DNA from: Mallotus nudiflorus
Taxonomy: Eukaryota; Streptophyta; Magnoliopsida; Malpighiales; Euphorbiaceae
Assembly: GCA_947683625.1 (NCBI GenBank)
Contig: CANTUR010000114.1
Span: 496,001-560,000, forward strand
Direction of reading: 5' to 3'
Length of the DNA stretch: 64,000 nt
Within the stretch, counting starts at the first letter, position 1; every line of letters begins with the position of its first letter. The position numbers and the translations under genes were made by a program. The notes below the pieces were generated by a model that worked only from the letters and a program-made list of their open reading frames with translations, did no database searches and had not been told where the DNA came from. Shown here one piece after another: positions 45,626 through 57,113 of this stretch.

Positions 45626-47638
45626 TATAAGCACCCAATTTTAGGATGCAATTATGCACAATTGTGACGTAAGCCCCTATAATGAAATTCATTCAAAATT
45701 TGAACTTGGCTGTCGATTTTCTAGATTGCAACATTTTTTTAGGGTTTGATTGCAAATAAGTCATTTTTCAGGGGTCTTTTGGTAATTAAAACTAAAAAAA
45801 ATTAGGATCGGCATTAGACAATGCCGATCGACATTGTATAGTGCCGACGCGCAATAAGTCCCTTTTCTATTTTTTCACGTATTTTTTCTTATTTTTTATC
45901 AATTTTTTTAGTGTTTTGATTGGTTGAAAATTTAAATTTTATCTGATAAGGTTTTTTTAAAAAAACACAGAAGATTTTTGAAATAAAAAAAACCAAACGG
46001 TATCTGATCATCAATCTGTTCCCCCTTTGGAGGAAGTTCAGTATGCGCAGACTCTGCATTTAAAAGTAGAGTCTGCATGCGTGCGTAAGAGGATTTTTTT
46101 TTTAGGTTTTTTTCTTCTTTCACGCAGAAACTTGACTACGCAGAAACCCTATAAAAAAACTAAGACATCACTGAGAACGTTCGAGCACCCAAAAAAAACT
46201 TCAATTTTGTCAAAGCTCTTTTCTATACAATTATTTCAACCAAAATAGTCTAGCACTATTTTTTAAGCCTGAGTCCAAAATGGGCAACAGTTTCAATGGT
46301 GAAAATCTTAGTATGAGGGGCCAAAGCATATGCATAACATTTTTCTTTCTTCTCTTCTCTTCTTGTAAACCTTTTTTTTTTGTTATTGTTTTATTATTTC
46401 ATTACTAATCTAATTTTTTGTGTGTCTTTTGTTTGATGCTCGATTGTGGATTGAGGAGGAAACAGTCTAAAATCCAAGAATTGAACAGAAGATCCATGGA
46501 ATGCCATGGATAAACCTGTATTATTTCTTTAGTAGTTCTTAGGATTTTTTATTTTTTCATTTTTGGTGTTCTGTGTGGTTATTTTAATTTCTAGATGCAT
46601 AATCATTTAATTTTAATTTTGTATGTAGTTTGTAATAGCCCTAGTAGTGGGAATAGTGAAATTTTAATTTTCTATACTTTAAAATTAATTAGTAATTAGG
46701 TTTAATTGGATAAAAAATCAATTAAAATCAATGGTGGCAGTAGCTTAAATTAGGGTTTGCATGTAATTAATTTAGGGTTTTTTTAAAAAATCACTGTAAT
46801 GTTTATTTGATCCATTTTTTGTGTTTTATGTTTTTATGTTTTTGGGCCCCAACCCACATTTAGGTCTAACCCACTTAATAAATAGGTTTAAAAAGGTTTA
46901 GGACTTTAAATAATTAAAATCAATTTAGGCCCATTAGGTTAATTAGATTTTAGGCCCACTTAGTTAATTAAAATTATTTAGACTTAGCTCAGCCCACTTA
47001 ATTTTATTTGTTTTAAAATAAATAGACCTAGACCCATATTTCACTTAAAATAAAACCAAGTTAGATTTAGGCCCACTAATTTGATTTTCCTTTAAAATTA
47101 AATAGACATAAGCCCATTCCTTAGACAAATTAAAATAAACATATTTAGGCTCCCTAATTAATAAAAATGTAAGCCCACCTTTAGTCCATTTCTCACTTGT
47201 AAATAAAATGTAAATCTAGCTAACTTTTTAATAAAATTAACATAGTTTAAACTTAAGGACAACGCGATCTTGAGTGTATTTTTTACTTGTAATTTTATTA
47301 GCTTGTTGCCTTTTGGGTTAGATGGATGTTAACTAGGGTTTAATAAAATTGCATGTAGTTAGGGGATGAAATAATCATTTATAAAATTATTCTAAATGAA
47401 CACGAGACTAAGAGAAGTTAGTATTCTGTATCCAGAATCTCCTGGTTATGGTGCTAGCTTTCTTTTAGGGAATCGAGTACCACCTTTTCAATCTGTCCCA
47501 ATTATTAGCCTGGGTGGCGACTCCTCATCTCCATGCCATGTCTTTGTGATAGTGGTTAGTGTGTTCTCTAAGGCCCTGAGACTAAACAGTGTCGTGGTTT
47601 CTAAAATCTTGGACGCGCGCTAAACCCCTTCTTCTACA
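45626..47638 (+). mobile_element. Solo LTR E (B family) in the leader of F
   Basis: It starts TATAAGCACCCAATTTTAGG (TG decayed to TA) and ends CTTCTACA. The exact duplication GATAC lies at 45621-45625 and 47639-47643. It is 2013 bp and collinear with the LTRs of B and with C. It contains the near-palindrome ACAATGCCGATCGACATTGT at about 45819-45838 and the stem at 46049-46074. No internal domain is present. Confidence 0.93.
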
Positions 47639-47830
47639 GATACCACTTGAGAGCCTTTTTTATTTTTCTAATACATGTATATATGTTAATTTATTTCTTT
47701 TAATTTTTAGTAAACTTGCATCTCATGTATATACACCATGCATCTTTCTGATCCTCGGTGATTACAGATATAGATCTATAATAGTCTTCCAGTTGGAAGC
47801 GATCTAACACCAACTATCTAGTTAGGATTT

Positions 47831-49230
47831 CTAAAGAAATTGAGATGGCAGAGTTTAATGATGAGGCTTTTGGAGACAAGTTAAAAGTGAAGATAGCGGA
47901 TCAAACCCGAGCTATTATAAGAGATATAATGGCTAAAATGAAGGGACCAATTATATAGGAACCACCAGTGCCTCAACCACAACCATTTGATCTAGATGTC
48001 GAAGACTCTAGAAGATAGGAAAAGGAGGATGATCAGGAAACTTTGATAGTAGAGCCTATGCCTAGACAGAACATGAATACGAATACTGTAGAAAATGTAG
48101 AAAAACTTGATTGGGCTAAGAATATGACCAAGACCATGGCACAAATGTAGTTGATGGTGAAAGAGAACGGGATAGAGGGCTTCTTTAATTTGAGTCTAGA
48201 TGAAGATGACGATCCCCTACCCTGAAATTTTAAATTCCATGATATAAAGAAGTGTAGTAGCATAAAGAACCCCTATCTACATCTAAAGCAGTATGTGACC
48301 CACATGAAGACAACTAAACTAACCAAGGCATAATTTATAAAGCAATTTCCTTTGTCTCTAGAAGGAGCACCCATCATATGGTACTATCCTATAGAATCAT
48401 ATATTTAAACTGATTGAGAGGGATTATGTGCTACATTTATCAAGCAATATAGTCTCAACATCCAGATGGAGGCATCTTTGAAGACCTATAAAATGTGAAA
48501 TAAAATTCAATGAAGCCCTCATAGATTATTTGATCAAGTGGAGAGCGAAGCTAGCACAAATGAAGCATCAATCTAAAGAATCTGATCAGCTAGTAATAGC
48601 AATAGAAGTGTGCATACTCCTACTCTTTAAAAAGCTAAAGGATTTGGGAATTCAGAATTTTAAAGAGTTATATAAGTTTAAGGTGTAGAAAGAATTTGAT
48701 ATGGCACAAGAAAAAAGGTTCTTTAGTGGGAGATCTACAAACAGAGAAGGGATGGGATCTAGAAATGGAATCAGGATAAGAAGTAACATATAGATTAATA
48801 ATGTTAGATAATCCCGAACATTTTCTAACTTAGGAAGACCCCTCCCCAAAGTCTTAGAGAAGCTAATGGAAAATAACTTGTTACAACCCTTACCTAAAAC
48901 ACCTCCTTTCCCAAATGTCGACCCAAAATTATACTGCAAATACCATCAAAACATCATACATGACAATGATAGTTGCACTCGCTTAAAACACAAGGTTCAA
49001 TATTTGATTGATTCAGGCAAAATAACTGACCTTGAAACCAAAAAGCCAAACACCTAAAATAACCCTCTACCTAACTATCGAAATGTCCCACCACCCAATC
49101 CATTAATCCTAATGATCAACACTGGCTTAACAGAGGAACAAGTCCTTAATTCCTTTGTTGATGCTATACCCACACCACTAAAATCATAACCAAAAGACCT
49201 GGACTTAGACCATTAGTCTATAGAGCCCTG
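47831..49230 (+). pseudogene. gag of element F, decayed
   Basis: It begins about EMAEFNDEAFGDKLKVKIAD, then an acidic Pro-rich segment, WAKNMTKTMAQM and the capsid core: FKFHDIKKCSSIKNPYLHLK, FPLSLEGAPIIWYYPIESYI, ATFIKQYSLNIQMEASLK. The zinc knuckle is the best of the window: CKYHQNIIHDNDSC, a C-x2-H-x4-H-x4-C pattern in the open frame 48866-49057. Stops are frequent before it (47959, 48019, 48148, 48223). The DLLG module seen in A and B is not found here. Confidence 0.82.
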
Positions 49231-49990
49231 TGTGAATGTACTTGATATTTGGAGTTCTAATAATGAAAAAGAGGGAGTAATTGATTTGTGGAAGAATAAT
49301 GAGGGGAAGACAACCCAGTCAGTTAAGAAGTTAGAGAAAGGAAAAGGAGAAGTGAAGGATTTTGAATTAGAAAAAGAGATGGTTGATCTAAAAGAAGAAC
49401 CAAAGAAAGATGAAGAAACTGGGGAAGCTACTGAGACCAAAAGAGATGAGAAAACTCTTGCCAACGTTCGAAAATTGCTCATGAACTCCCAAGCCATAAG
49501 GAAGCATTGGTTATGGCCCTTAATCATAAGAAAATTCCCTTAACATATACTCATGAGCAAATAGTGGATTCACTAACAAAAAGCCCTCATAGGGTAATTG
49601 TGTTTACTGATAATGACCTACCCTTGGAAAGAAGGGACCATAGTAAAGCCTTATTCATCAAGGTTGAAGTAAAATGGAAATTAATTTACTATGTGATTTG
49701 CCATTAATGTGTGCCCTCTGAAGATCTTACTAAATTTGGGACTAACAATAACATATTTAAAGCCAAATGATGTGGTAATTAAGGCATATAATGTTACGAA
49801 AAGGCCCATAGAGGGAACTTTCAGAGCTCTTGTTAAAACTGGACCTATCAAAGTTTGGGTCAATATATATGTCATTAACAATCCAATCACATTTACCATT
49901 CTTTTGGGGAGGCCATGGTTACATCCTCAGGAGGGAGTGCCTTCTATAATTCATTAAAAGATTAAGTTTCTGCATAAGGGAAGAATGGTC
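49231..49990 (+). pseudogene. Gag-pol spacer and protease of element F
   Basis: A strongly charged Lys/Glu spacer (49232-49543) leads to the protease region: VFTDNDLPLERRDHSKALF (49600-49656). Then a deletion and frameshift near 49697 removes the catalytic D-D-G-S-T and joins YYVI directly to the sequence that encodes INVCPLKIL. The rest follows in a new frame (TYLKPNDVVIKAYNVTKR, VINNPITFTILLGRPWLH, to 49957). The active site is gone. Confidence 0.8.
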
Positions 49991-50872
49991 ACCATAACAA
50001 CAGAACCTGAGGCTATTGTTGCTACTCTGAAGTTAACTCTTACTAAAATCTCAGCTAGTTTGAGTTTTAAATATGTGTGATCTATAAAGATGAGCTGAAT
50101 CCTAGAATCGTGAGTATGATGAAGAGCATGAACTTTATGCCTGGTATGGGATTGGGGAAGAATTAGTAGGGCCCACCTGAATTATTGAACCTACAATGCC
50201 AATTCTAAAGTATGGGGTAGGATATCCTATAGAAGATGAGTCTGAGGAAGAGAGTAAAACTGAGAAAAATCTTGGGAAGCATAGAGAAAGAGCTAAGTGA
50301 AGAAGAAGACACTCTAGGAAACTTTTATAGAGGAAGGTGCTAACTACCCCTATCAAAGAACTCCTAAGCCTTTGATGATTGCTGAAAAGTTAGTCCCCAG
50401 GTTTGAAATCTTCACTAAACATCTAAATAAGATCAAAGAATCTATTGTGGAGGAGACAATAGTGGAAGAACTGGTCCTAATTCTGAAATAGGATGGGGAC
50501 ATTCCAGCGGTGGAGCTAAAGGATATTGTTGACCAGGAAGAGGAATTTAACTTTGAATCTTTTGTCTTTAATTCTATTATGGATATTTTTTATGATGACA
50601 TTGACATTTCTCTTTCTAGTTTGTTTGAAACTGATAAAATTTTCCTTTTCAAAGTTAATGTGATAAGGTTTGATTATGCTTATTTGTGCGATGTTTTTCC
50701 CAATGGTTATTCTATGTGTGATAATCATTTTATGCATATGTTTGATATTAATTTAGTGCAAACTAAATCATTTAATCTAGGCACATATGATAACCCTAAG
50801 AATATACTTATTGCTTTTGACTTAACTCTTGATAAGAGAGAAAAAATGAAAGAAACCCTAAAAAGAAGATAG
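49991..50872 (+). pseudogene. Protease-RT linker of element F
   Basis: Highly mutated up to 50500. The frame 50510-50872 then carries the conserved linker: YAYLCDVFPNGYS, HMFDINLVQTKSFNLGTYDN and DKREKMKETLKRR. The same block sits before RT in A (12850-13080) and B (23970-24160). Confidence 0.68.
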
Positions 50873-51744
50873 AAAGAATTTGCTTGGGACTATGAGCATA
50901 TGCTTGGGATTGATAAAGAGATTACGGAGCATAAGATCCCCATATATTCTCACAATGCACCGATAAAACAGAAGAAGAGGAGGTTAAGGCCAGAATAGGC
51001 TCTCTTAGTCAAAAAAAGTAGAGAAACAGCTGAAAGCAAAGTTTTTGGAAGTGGTGGATAACACTCAGTGGCTGGCCAACATAGTTTTATTTCTTAAGAA
51101 GGATGGGAGAGTCAGGATGTATGTGGACTACAGGGATCTGAATAGGCCTATCCAAAGGATGACTTTCCCTTACTGCATATTGACACCTTAGTTGATAGTG
51201 CAGCTTCAAGTGTCATGTATTGCTTTGTGGATGGTTTCTCAAGATACAACTAGATTATGATGGTCATGATTAACAAGCTAAAGACTTTTTCATCATAGAA
51301 TAGGGTGTTTATTATTATATAGTTATGTCATTCAGGTTGAAAAATGAAGGAGCTACTTATTAGAGGATGACCAACACCTTGCTACATGACATGATTCATA
51401 AGGAGATAAAGGTGTACATGGATGACATGATGTAAAATCTCTAACTAGAGAAGGGCATTTTAAGGCTTTAGACAAGTTCCTTGCAAGAGCTAAAAAGTAC
51501 AACCCCAGGCTAAATCTGAAAAAGTGTGTTTTGGAGGGTAACCTCTAGAAAGTTGCTATGGCACATTATTAGTTAGAAAGGCATAAAGGTGGATTCGAAT
51601 AAAATGAGAGCGATTAGAGAAATGGTTGCACTAAAAAATAAGAAAGAAGTCAGAGAGTTCATTGGATGATTACAATACATCAACAAGTTCATAGCCAAGC
51701 TAACCACCATCTGTGAGCCAATCTTTGAGCTCTTAAAAAAGAAT
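50873..51744 (+). pseudogene. Reverse transcriptase of element F
   Basis: Blocks in several frames: DYEHMLGIDKEITEHKIP, FLKKDGRVRMYVDYRDLNR, YCFVDGFSRYN, and YMDDMM (YMDD at 51415-51426), followed by LRLNLKKC-like and EFIG...LQYINKFIAKLT. Stops and frame changes occur about every 100 bases, so it is more decayed than the RT of A or B. Confidence 0.85.
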
Positions 51745-52279
51745 CAGTCGATCATCTGGGATGACAAATGTCAGCAAGGCTTTGAAACTATTAAGTAGTA
51801 TTTAATGAACCTCCTAGTCTTACAACAGCTAAGGCTAAGTAAGTCCCTAATTCTTTACTTGGTGATAGAGAATGATGCAATTGGAGCAATGTTAGCTCAA
51901 GAAGGGGAAGGAAAAGTTAAGCATGTCATGTATTGTCTAAGTAAGAAGCTTTTACCATATGAAGCTAATTACAGTCTAGTAGAAAGAACTCTCTTGCTTA
52001 TGAGTTGGGCAACGAAGAAGCTCTGGCATTACTTTTAGTCTTATAAAATCCAAGTGGTCTCTAAGTACGATCCTCTCAGATACCTCTAGTAGACTCCATC
52101 ACTTATAGGGAAGTTAGCCATATGGTTGGTCCTGCTTATCGAGTTCAACATAGATTATATAACTAAGAAGGTTATAAAAGGAAGAGCTGTGGTACACTTT
52201 TTGGCTCAGAATCTAGTAAACGATGGGCAAGAATGGGAATTGGAATTCTTGGATGAGCACTAGGGGTAATATAGATCTA
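51745..52279 (+). pseudogene. RNase H domain 1, element F
   Basis: IIWDDKCQQGFETIK opens the domain. LILYLVIENDAIGAMLAQEG, VMYCLSKKLLPYEANYSLVE and ATKKLWHYF follow in the open frame 51805-52038. KVIKGRAVVHFLAQN ends it near 52170-52212. The order matches A and B. Confidence 0.8.
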
Positions 52280-52700
52280 GACATGGAAAATATACTTTGA
52301 TGGAGTGGTTAATAATAGAGGAGCTGGCATTAGTGTGATCCTAGTTTCGTTAGAAGGAGAAATGATTCTGATGGCAAAGAGATTAGAATTTGAAGTCACC
52401 AATAATTAAGCTAAATATGAAGCTTACATCTTTGTTTTGGAAGCACTCAAGAATGTGGAGGCAAAAGAGGTTATAGCATATAGAGATTTGATCCTGGTGG
52501 TGAAACAGATCTCTGAAGAATAGGAAGCAAGAGAAGATAAACTGAGACCATATTGGGATTATTCGACCATGATTCTGTTATCTTTCAGCCAATGCAGATT
52601 GATACACTTACCATGAGAAGAGAATCATATGGTAGATGCTTTGGCTACCCTAACTTTGAGATAGGAAGGAAGAAAATAAATAGAAATAAAGCCTCTAATT
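52280..52700 (+). pseudogene. Second (archaeal-type) RNase H, element F
   Basis: WKIYFDGVVNNRGAGISVIL (52289-52348) carries the first catalytic D-G. AKYEAYIFVLEALKNVEAKE, DLILVVKQISEE and ENHMVDALATL (52618-52650) follow. Several stops (52408, 52522, 52615) break it. Confidence 0.78.
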
Positions 52701-54015
52701 CTAGTAAGATCTTATACTCCCTACTACAATGAGATCAGAATAATGTCAATCAACCCCACAGAGAAGCCCTAGTTTCATGATCTACAGTACTATCTTGAGA
52801 TGGGATGACTCCCCGATGATGCCAATAGAAAAGAAAGGATGTCATTGAGAATACTATCTCAGCAATTCATTAGTCATAATGGGATACTATACAAGAGAAT
52901 GCCAACTAGAGTTCACTTGAGATGTGTTGATAAGGACGAGGCATGAAAAATCATGGAAGTAGTTCATAAGGGTATGTGTGGGCTTTTTATGAATGGAATA
53001 GTCCTCACCAAGAAGATAACTCATCAAGGGTATTTTTGGCTAACCATGGAAGACGACTGCATGAAATATATGAAGAAGTGTCATAACTGCCAACCATGTG
53101 GTGATGTAACCCATTTACCTTCCATGGAACTTTAGGAACTAATTTCTCCATGGCCCTTCACCATCTAGGGAATTGATATCATCATAGAGATAAGGCCAAA
53201 GGCATCCAATGGTCATCGCTATATTATAGTAGCAATAGACTACTTTTCTAAGTGGGTTAAAGCATAATTATTTACAACTATTGGGTTAAATAAATGGTGA
53301 TGCTCATATGAAAGAATATAATTTGTAGATACAGCTTGCCTCATCACATCATCACTGATAATAGTGTGCCATTCAGAGCAAAAATGGCCACTTAATTAAA
53401 GGAATACAAGATTGAACATTATAAATCATCTCCTTATAGACAAAAAGCAAATGGGGTAGTAGAAGCGGCAAATAAGAATGTAAAGAGAATCCTAGCTAAG
53501 ATACTAGAGAACTACAAAGATTAGGTAAGCTACTTATAATTTGCATTATGGGGTTATAGGACCACTACCAGAACGTCAATAGAAGCTAGTCTATATTCTT
53601 TGTCATATAGATGTAAAGTTGTGTTGCCTGTTGAGGTCGAGATTTAGACATTGAGGGTTCTCATGGAGTCTAAGATCCCTGAGTATCAATGGGTTAAAAG
53701 CTGATTAACACAGTTAATGTTGCTAGATGAAAAGGGAATAAGAGCCATGTATCACTCTCAATTGTACTAAAAAAAAGGATAGCCCAAGCTTATAATAAGG
53801 AGATTAAGCTATGCAAAATCAAAGAGGGTGACTTGGTCTTAAAACTCACTTGGCCAATCATGACTGATCCATAGGGGAAGTTTAAGCTAAACTAGAAAGG
53901 TCCATATTAAGTAAAGAAGTGATTCTCCAAGGGTGTTGCTATTTTGTCTGATTTAGAAGGGAATGAGTTTAAAGAATCCATCAACCTAGATAAGCTCAAG
54001 AAATACTTTTTGTGA
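52701..54015 (+). pseudogene. Integrase of element F
   Basis: The zinc region has VHKGMCGLFMNG (one His position replaced by Phe) and KCHNCQPCG (53077-53103). D of GIDIIIEI is at 53175-53177, D of ITDNSV at 53357-53359 and E of VVEAANKN at 53462-53464, so the catalytic triad remains although the frame is broken. The C-terminal part has ALWGYRTTTRTSIEAS and EGDLVLKL, ending INLDKLKKYFL and a stop at 54013. Confidence 0.82.
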
Positions 54016-54019
54016 AGTC

Positions 54020-54205
54020 TCGTCAGGGAGAAAACCTTAAAACAAGCTATGTAGGCAAAAGTTAAAGACAATAAAATGAAAAAGTAAAAAAGTCCTACTA
54101 GATTGAAAACCTAAAAGGGTGATTCAAGAAAAAGTAAAGGACATGTAAAAAGGGAGAGAGAAAAAATAGTTAGTTAGGAAACTTACAAGGGCAAGCTAAT
54201 TAACA
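54020..54205 (+). repeat. Hairpin-repeat array after pol of element F
   Basis: Three units share the GAAAACCTAAAAGG-type core (54029-54045, 54104-54118, 54178-54192). Unit 3 keeps a 9-bp stem: GTTAGTTAG (54169-54177) with CTAATTAAC (54196-54204), one G-T pair. The stems of units 1 and 2 have decayed. CAAAAGTTAAAGA-like tails follow units 1 and 2. Confidence 0.62.
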
Positions 54206-54475
54206 ACATGAGATATGTAAGAAGCAAAAGGTATAGATGCTTTGTGCTTAAATTAAATGAAGTGGGCTGCCTTTATTATTGATGAACATTGCATTAAATG
54301 CTTATTAAAAATTATTTAACTAGAAAGGAAATTCCACCTTATAAAAAGCATATAAAAGACTAAATTTCATAAACTAGTTTTGTTTGCTTCTCTTTTAAAT
54401 ACCCTAGGCACTCGATGCTTACAAAGCCCTTGTTCTTTTATTTCTTGTAAATTCATCTTTCTCTATCTGTTGTAA

Positions 54476-55100
54476 CTAAACCCATGCCTTGTACTGGTCA
54501 TCAGTAGATTGATCTCTGTCATAGTCAATAAATCTCTTAATGATTCTATGAGGCCAAGTAGCAACTAGGTTGTGCAAAAAATTTTGAGAAAGGGATCTGG
54601 GCTCAAATTCATATAGTAAATCCATAATCCATTGCTTTTGCCAGTATTGCCTACAAAGTCGAGCTGGATTGTAGAAAGTGGCAAAGTGGAGACTGGCCAG
54701 CAGTAGGTGTAGGACTGAATGGTCATATATTGCAACCTCTACCATGGGCAAATCCACTGAATTAGAGTGTTAAGGAATGTAGACAACCAGCTATAAATAT
54801 CCTTTAGAATGGGGTGAAGTCTCCTTATACAATAATGCTTGGCCCTATAGTGTGTGATGTCTCTGGGAGGTTCAAGCAATCTTAATTTTTTTTACAACCA
54901 AGCCTGCAGGGATGATAAGTGGGTAAAAAATGATAAAAAAGCAAGAAAGGATAAAAGAGAAAAGAAGCTCACCTCCAATAGAAAGGGACTCCCAGAGAAT
55001 CGCTTAGTTTTAAAGAAATTATCAAGTCCAATGATGGTTTCTACTAGAATGAGAGCGAAAGAGTTCAAGCCAACTTCCACTCGGTCTAGAATGTGAAGAA
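54476..55100 (-). pseudogene. Antisense coding remnant, 3' region of F
   Basis: On the minus strand 54757-54476 is open: LHLLLASLHFATFYNPARLC, then RQYWQKQWIM. This recalls the C-terminal end of PMD-type proteins, but I am not sure. Upstream on the same strand 55080-54973 is open (EVGLNSFALILVETIIGLDN, ending SPFLLE) and stops at a good donor, GGAG before GTGAGC (54972 downwards). So at least two exons on the minus strand seem likely. Whether they belong to the PMD gene that starts at 62115 or to a second antisense gene cannot be told. Confidence 0.4.
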
Positions 55101-55689
55101 TCTTTAGGTCACAGTTGCCGAAAGGGGAAACCAGTAAAAACTAAGCATATAGAAAAAGGGCGATCATCTGATGCTAGTGAATCTTATTACTATCTACAAT
55201 CACAATAATTTCAAGAAAAGGGCTCACCAAAACTTCATTACCAAATACATGGCAAAGAGAAGACTGAGGGGATATACTGAACAGACTAGCCATTTAGTAC
55301 TAGATAGTGTGCAAATCTGGAGTTTTAACTGAAGAACTTACAATCTGACAAGCAAAATCCATTTGAGGATAGCTTTAAATTCCTCTAACATGGGGCAGAG
55401 TTCCACTATGTTAAACTAGAAGACATGCTTTTGAGAATCCTAAAACTAAGCAAGAACATAAAGAAATGGGAAATTAATCTTCCTGGCATGCAGAGATTGA
55501 AAGATTGATAGGTGAAATGGTTCTAATCTAGCCCATAAGCTACTATCCAGACTTTTTAGAATCATCTGTAGTTGTTTCAGCTTCTTTTAGTCATATTGGA
55601 AGGGTAGGGTGTTGTTAAGATAGGGAGAATGAGGGGAATTCGTGTGAATGGGAATTAGGGATTTTAGAGAAGATTTGGGGATTTTTATA

Positions 55690-55800
55690 GCTGCAGACTA
55701 AACCTATAGAGGCATTTTCCTCTATGATCAAGTGATGCCTCTACATAAAGAGGCAATTCCGTATCACATCTTCACAAAGAGTCAATGCCTATTGAACAGA
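55690..55800. repeat. Palindrome cluster in F 3' region
   Basis: Decayed GAGGCATTTTCCTC and AAGAGGCAATTCC-type units of the same kind as the F LTR cluster (43268) and the antisense intron cluster (61680). Confidence 0.6.
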
Positions 55801-56717
55801 AGGAACTAATTTTTATGCTACTGTGAAATGGTTGAATTGTACGTGCAAAATCAAAAGGAAAGTTGTTAAGTAATAAAATTCGATGATTGATTTAGAATTT
55901 TACCAAAAATTGAATTTAAATTTTGCATCCAGTCATTCAGTGCAAGATATGAAAATGCTAAAAGTAAAAGACAATTCAAATAATGATAAAGTAATGAGTG
56001 AGAAATGCTAAATATCTCTCTAGTCTAAATAAACTTATGCTAACAAATCGTCTTGGATGTCCCCTCTACTCTTCATCCCAGACCCATCAGCTCCCCCATC
56101 AATAAGGTCATTCGTGGAAGCATCAGCAAGATCAGTTCCATCCTTATCGCTATTATTCTTTGCCTACTCATCAGCCACCGCCTCCTCCTTATCACCCTCA
56201 ACCTGGAGAGTAGCAAGCTAGCACTCAAAGGTAGTGATCCTAGCCTAACTAGCCTTATCTTGGTCTTGAAAAAACGTAATGAGAGGTAAGAATCATGAAA
56301 GTATGCATACATATAGAAATAAGATGTAGTTTCTTTTACCTTCGACTGGGCATCATCTACATCAGGAAGTCTCGATGGGCCTCGATCACCCTATACATAT
56401 ACTCTTCCTAATCTTAAGGTACCTACACAATTAATTAATTAATTAGAACTAATCTTATGTTGAGTCAAACTTGAGAATAGGACCTTGAAAGAAAGAAACT
56501 CACATGTGTAGTAGCCTTTGGGAGAAATGCTAGCTACAAGGTCATGTCTTGCATCAAGAACTAACAAGAGAGCTCACTGAAAGGTACCCAGCACCGGGTC
56601 AGTAGGTCAAGAGTGGTGGTAAGCCTACTAGCTATTATCTGGGATCAAGTGCCAGAAGGCTCTATGGCAAGTAGTGCACCAGAAGAGGAGCCTTTACCAT
56701 ATAGTATGATACGAGGG

Positions 56718-57074
56718 TGTAATATCCCGAGTTTTTAAATAATTTTAAACTACAACGGGATATGCAGTGTTAATAATTTATATATATATATTTGATTATT
56801 TAATTAGTTTATTATTTATTAAAGTCATTTTTAATTATTTTAAGTTTCTTACGTAAAATTTTCCCAACAATTTTATTTTTGAGAAAATTAAAACCTAAAT
56901 AAATAATTATTAATTATATTGGTCAGTTTTGTGAATTTGTATGAGTCCATGCACGATTTTAAGTGTCGTATTAAAATATATACATATACATGCATATATA
57001 TACACATATTTAATAAATTAGGGTTTATTTTTAATTAAACCTATATTATATGGTTTTAATAAATTAATGTGTAT

Positions 57075-57113
<39 letters not shown>

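Noticed and set aside
47396..47623. A 75-codon plus-strand frame
   Set aside because: It lies wholly in solo LTR E, and the matching places in B and C carry stops.
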